DNA from: Chaunax sp. Z400
Lineage: Eukaryota; Chordata; Actinopteri; Lophiiformes; Chaunacidae
Direction: 5' to 3'
Length of the DNA: 64,000 nt
NCBI GenBank assembly: GCA_037577475.1
Contig: CM075203.1
Location: 657,501-721,500 of the forward strand
Program-made: the position numbers and the translations under genes
Part shown: positions 58,688 through 64,000 of the stretch, piece by piece
Layout of the letters: each line of letters opens with the position of its first letter
Position numbering within the stretch: the first letter of the stretch is position 1
Notes under the pieces: generated by a model
Databases searched by the model: none
What the model saw: the letters and a program-made list of their open reading frames with translations, nothing else
What the model was told of the DNA's origin: nothing

Positions 58688-61600
58688 CTAACAGAGATGA
58701 ACAGATGTCAGTAAACACACCACCAAGAGGCCAATCAAAACAGAAACACCTGCATGGATCAGGATTATTTAATGTTGTCATCAAGGCACAATATGACAAT
58801 ATTACCAAATACTAGGTTTGCATATATTTGATATAATTTAAGTTTGGTCCTAGTTTGTACTTTAAATTCAGTTTCTAGTCAATATTTTATTTTGTATTTT
58901 TTCTTTATCTGTATAAATAAAGTGATCTTAAAGGAGACTTGCAGCTGGTTTAAAGTGTTTCTCTGAGACCAGCTGACCAACAACAGCTGATAACTGTCAG
59001 TCGTTCTGTAATGAATGTTGTACACAGTAAACGGCTTCTTACATTTGCTAACATGTAGAGAACATAGATGGTTTATAGTTTCTGTCCTCATGTTGTTTCT
59101 GCATCGCGTTCAGATGATGGTTTCTTGAATGACTAACAACGACCACACAGCTGAGGACAAACCCATAATTAGCAAACACAAAAGAGACGTTACTAAACTT
59201 CTAGACTTTTTCTTCTGTGATGCTGTTTTTCATTCTTTTGAAAGCTTGACTTGGATTTTATTGACTGTGAACGAGACGTTTGGCCTCAGCAGGACGGATC
59301 ATGTAGAGAGGAGTCAGACGAGACGGGGGGGAACCTTCAGCAGAGGAAACCTAATGAAACTGATGACGACTGGAGGATGAAGACAGATATGTGAGGAACT
59401 CACTGTGTTCATGTTCATCTCCTGGATTAAACATTAAATGATGAGCATCTGGACATTTTCTCTGCAGGCAGAAAATACAGTCAATGATTTTCTGCTTCCT
59501 TTCATGTCTGGATTTCAGGTTTTATCTCTGGGATGAGATTAGCATGTTTTTACTAATCTGCTGCCATATTCAAAAAGCCTCTTTGTGCCTGAGCAGAGCA
59601 GAGACGTAGCAGAGGAAGAGGAAAGGAAAAGACAAGCAACCTTTACAGATTCAGAACAAGCTTCACTGAAGAGGAAAACTTCACACAGGAACAAGGTTTC
59701 AGACTCACATCAGAACTTCAGACAGATGTTGAGTCTGCAGGTGACCTGATGGCCTCCAGCTACAAACACTGCAGGGTGTTTTTCTCTGGCAGTGAAAAAA
59801 AGCCGGATATGATTTGTTCTGATTACAATTCAAAGAGGAAAGAAAGTAAAATCTGAACAAAGGTTCATACTGAGAGCTGGAAGGAAACAGAAACAGGTTT
59901 CCATTCAGGAAGGTGTGTTTTAACAGGCAGGCAGTAAACAGAAAATAAAGCCAGAGAGCATCACTGTAGAAATGTAAATACAAATACAGGAAGGATTTTT
60001 ACTGCTGGGAACGTCAAAAAAAAGATGCTTTCATTAGATTTCACAGGTTTTATAACAAAAAAACTGTTAAAAACAAACTTAAAAAGGAGGCAGCAGAGTT
60101 TAAAGATGGATTCCATCAAATTACATGTAATAATTTTACAGTCCAAATGAATGAAACTACAGTTTGTTACGGTTGATAAATGCTCATTAAAAAGTGGAAT
60201 ATTATGTAAAAAACAACAACCTGTGATCCTGTCTTTGTAACACGTTATTAAACACTACACCACTAATCAGCTGTAACACAATGTGTGTGAGGAGCTTCTG
60301 ATGCTTTGCTGTCTCAATGTGGATAATTATGAATGTAAAAGAACATATTAATACAGAACTATTAAGATTTACCTTCAAATTACAGAGAAAAATGTTTCCT
60401 TTTTAGTATGGATATAAATCCTTATATAACAAGCTACATATTTAATTTTACATGCAACCAGACAAATATATGTATTTAAAAAAACGGGATGAGAAGTTGA
60501 GAATAAAACTGTTGCCCTCACTGTAGGAAAAGTAGGAGTTTGGTGACGACGTTTCAAATGATGCATCTTTTTGTCCACGTTCACATCAACCAACTCATCA
60601 GATCAGATGTGGTTCTGTTGGTGGTTCACATTCATAGTTCCAGTGACCTGAATCTAGATCTAATCATCAAGAGTCTGTGATCAACAACAACAACAACAAC
60701 AACAGCTTTCGGGTTCATCAGTTTCTTCAGATCTCTTTTTTGTTACAACAGAGAGAAAACTCCTAAAAGAAAAGGTACTGATGGATACCAGCAGCATATC
60801 GGCTAAAACCTGAACAGAACCCAACCCTACCTCCTAACAGTGTCTGGACTTACAGGAGCGTAAACCTTCTAAAGTCCAATAAAGAGCAAAACAGCTGTTA
60901 ATTTGACTGTAACCTGTGAAGCATCCTGGACCGAAGGCCTAATAACAGCAAATAATAAAGTCATAAACAGTCATTTAGTCTGTGATGCCACAAACTATAA
61001 CTAAAGATAATGATGTAACAACCTATTAACTTAGTAATATCTACTCATTATTGTAGATAAGCTAGTTAGCTGGACATGCTAATGATTCCAGGTTAGAGCA
61101 GACAGTTGAATCTGTTACACTTTTAAAAAAGTGATTCTACCTTTCAACATAAACCACTTCCTGCTAATCTGCATTCATTTTCCTTCTACATGGAGGAAGA
61201 CTTCTTGATGAAGGCTGAGAGGGGATGGAAGAAATTACAGCGTCTTGAAGAAACTGGAGGAAAAGCTTAATCTCTATTATTTCCAGGATTAGTCTCTGGG
61301 TGACTCAACACTGCAGAGGGAAGAAAATGACATCTTTTCACGCAGGATGGAAAAAACCGGTGGGATGAGAACCTTTCATGGAGGCCAATCAGAGTGAAAA
61401 AGGCTGGTTTGGCTCCTTTCATGGTGAATGGATCTGAACCATCAGCCTCTCATTCCTGACCCTACATCACAGCTTCCTGTTTGGTGTTCATGCTTTGTGA
61501 CAACAACAACTGAATCATCTCCCATTTATACAAACATTATTGCATTATTATTATTATAATTATTTAATCATGTGTCAGACCTCATAGTGTAACTGAATCT

Positions 61601-63740
61601 AAAGTGATTACTTTGCTCTCAGGGAGCAAGTTGAGCTACAGTAACATGGTAAACGTAGTTTTACCTGTCAGGTAGTTCATATCCTCTATGTTAACTTTCT
61701 TAATTGAGGTAAAGAGGCATTATTTTCATATACAGTATGACATCATCACAGAAAACTCATCAGGACTGTCAGCTTCATAAATAATTACCAAAGAGTTTAA
61801 TTGTCTTCTGTTCATTTTATCCCACATTATCCTCCAGTCTGATCAGTGTAATAATATAAATAAATCTCATTTGTCACATTTATATTTAGACTCATCTGAA
61901 AGCCTCAGCCAATCACCTGATTGAACCTGCAGCTGTTCGTTTGTCCCAGTTCAGAGAACTGGGGGGGGGTCCATGATGCTCACATCAACAGATGCTAAAG
62001 GCTAATTTAGCAGAATAAGACGTCATTAAGGAGCGACAGCTTAGCATCAAACAGTGGAAGAAGATGTGGAAACAGTGATGAAATAAAACATTTCTGTTTC
62101 CTCCAGATGTTTTTAAACCATTATGATGTCATAACTGTGACAGGCCTAGTGATGAAGTCCCGTTAGAAGGTTTTAAACTCTGGCCTTTCTGTTCTGAAGC
62201 CCGTCTGAGTTAAAGAAACTAAGAACTGATGGATATTTGATTCAGAAAAGATTGAAGCTGAAACTACGACTCAGAATGTCGTTAAACGAGTAACGAGGCT
62301 TCTGCCCAACACTGGAAACAACCTGTGTTTAACCCACTAACCTTATATAAGAACAACACACAACAGGCTGATTGCTTAACTTAATTCATTCTAATTTTTT
62401 AAACAGCCACCTTTATGTGGAATGTTAATATTCTGCTCCTGCGGCTCAGGTTTGTGTTCATTTGCGTATTTTAAGTTTTTGTCTGTCTCCCTTTGGGAAG
62501 CTCTTAATGTGCGTTTGTATAATATGCTCATGAACTCATCATAAATCTGATTCTGTGGAACATAGACATATATCTATAATATAGACATGAGTATTTGAAG
62601 TACTGCTGCTACATGCAGTATCAGTATATGTACATAATGAGCTGGTTTTACTTTCAGTCCTGTCTTTAACTGCTAATCTTTCTGTTTGCAGAATAAGTCC
62701 TAACAAAGCGTTTAATGGATCAGGATTAATCTCTGGGGATGTTGAGCTGCTTCTACTGACAGTCAGATAATGAAAATTAAATGCTATGTTTCCTACTTCA
62801 TAACATGAGGCGCAGCTTTGTGAGTCATAAACCAGAAGTGTTTGGAGCGCTGCAGTGATGATGATGCCATTCATTACTTACACAACAGGCAGTGCTTTTC
62901 TGATGAGCTCTGGAGGATGAATTAGCATCCAGTAAAAATGCCACTGACAGCTCTGCTTAGCTCCGGCCACTGGAAACAAAAGTGAAGGCCTAACTCTCCA
63001 AATGCTGCTGCTGCCACCCCCCCCCCCCCCCCCCCCCCCCGCCCCCCGCACTGTGTGCTCTTTAAATAAATCATCTTTATTGTGACAAAGTACATTTAGG
63101 CCACGACTGGCAGCCAACAGGCTCCTGCTGGTTTTCACTGTCTATCTTTCACTGGTCTTCACTGACAGTTTCAGGAGGATTCCTACCTGCAGGGAAACAT
63201 CCGGCCCGCTTCAGGCTCCCCGCGGGAATCTGTTCTGCTTTCAGGTGGAGACTGTGGACCCATTTTCACCCCAGAGTCCATAAACTCTATTTAGTTTGGT
63301 GAAGGTGAAACTCAGGATGATTCTGCAAAGGCTCAGAACAGCTGATCGGAACAGCTGATCAGCTCCTACATGTTACACGTCTCCACCAAAGCATCTTATT
63401 TAGTCTAATGTTGATTCTGGCATCAAATCCTCTTTAATAATCTGCTGCATTAACTGAGTCATATTCATGAATTCTAAAGGAAGCTGAGCTTCAACAAAGG
63501 GAGTAAAAAATTGTACAGCTCAAATTTCCTACGTTAATGAAGTTAAGCAGCTGTGCATTGTGGGTAAATGTCACAGATGGCGGAGACACAGGTATGGTTT
63601 CTGCTGCAGGTGATGTCATCAATATTTTCCTCATTAATGATGGATTATTTCATCACCTGCATCCATCAGCTGTTAATCAGATCATTGTTCTGATGGATCT
63701 GCAGACTGTGATCGGCTGCATCGCTAAACCTGTTACACAC
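58688..63740. other. znf385c 5' intronic or upstream sequence
   Basis: Five kilobases of mostly AT-rich DNA without a confident exon. A (CAA)n tract lies near 60683-60704 and a run of about 24 C at 63017-63040 followed by GCCCCCC. A possible 43-nt minus-strand exon at 63187-63229 (donor GCAG|GTAGGA) would fit the required phase, reading IPAGSLKRAGCFPA, but this is weak. Confidence 0.4.
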
Positions 63741-63895
63741 AGGGAGGAGCAGCAGCCCTCCTCCTCCTCCTCCTCCTCCTCCTCCTACAGTCAGATGGAG
63801 TTGTTGATGGGACAGAGGATTGGGAGGTGGTGGAGGCAGAGGGTCCACCAGGACCACATACCTGTCCCTCAGTGATGCTGGTTAAATAGGTGAGA
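63741..63895. repeat. Dispersed repeat, copy 3
   Basis: A (CTC)n tract is followed by GTTGATGGGACAGAGGATTG through ACCACATACCTGTCCC and GCTGGTTAAATA. Over about 105 bases it is nearly identical to 34455-34560, 29 kb away, so at least one copy is recent. Confidence 0.75.
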
Positions 63896-64000
63896 CACAG
63901 CTGACTTTAAAGGGATGGAGATGAACTCTGATTGGTTAAAACACACCTATGAATAATTAGCTGACTATATTCGACCCCTTTACTCCTTCCTTTGCTCCTT

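Noticed and set aside
63537..63875. 112-codon ORF at the right edge
   Set aside because: Runs through the (CTC)n tract and a dispersed repeat also present at 34455-34560; no family match.

Overview
The window is vertebrate, almost certainly teleost fish, nuclear DNA. It has short GT-AG exons in long introns, four recognisable vertebrate genes, many mini- and microsatellites, and repeat tails of types common in fish genomes (for example an L2-like LINE 3' end with an ATTGA tail). The species cannot be named from the sequence.

Layout. (1) 2-7191, + strand: the last 19 coding exons of adam11, a catalytically inactive ADAM; the 5' part lies off the left edge. (2) 10906-16283, + strand: complete 10-exon fkbp10 (FKBP65), with four FKBP domains, two EF-hands and a C-terminal HEEL. 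(3) 16284-25321: gene-poor spacer holding fkbp10 and acly 3' sequence, one unexplained small minus-strand ORF, a tRNA-like hairpin and a 5.4-kb satellite of 33 copies of a ~164-bp unit. (4) 25322-41060, - strand: complete acly (ATP-citrate lyase), 27 coding exons plus a non-coding first exon and a motif-rich promoter. (5) 42094-49656, - strand: complete 14-exon dnajc7 (TPR repeats plus a J domain). (6) 50074-64000, - strand: the last six recognisable coding exons of znf385c; its 5' end is not identified.

The gene set and relative orientations fkbp10(+), acly(-), dnajc7(-), znf385c(-) match human 17q21.2 from general knowledge, with adam11 (human 17q21.31) placed next to them. Genes that sit between these in human (NT5C3B, KLHL10/11, TTC25, CNP, NKIRAS2) were not recognised here. 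The genes are linked by ancient synteny and do not form a pathway: adam11 acts at the neuronal surface, fkbp10 in ER collagen folding, acly in cytosolic acetyl-CoA supply, dnajc7 as an Hsp70/Hsp90 co-chaperone, znf385c as a probable nuclear zinc-finger protein.

All exon coordinates were derived by hand from splice sites, reading phase and remembered family sequences. Phase is consistent across every junction listed. No prokaryotic operon, CRISPR array or new defence-type system was seen. The most notable material is: the satellite with an internal palindrome that varies partly in a pairing-preserving way; tandem repeats that form splice sites or C-terminal coding sequence in adam11; a candidate cassette exon in acly at the place where the human gene has an alternative exon; and several transposon-derived inverted-repeat elements not tied to a named family.
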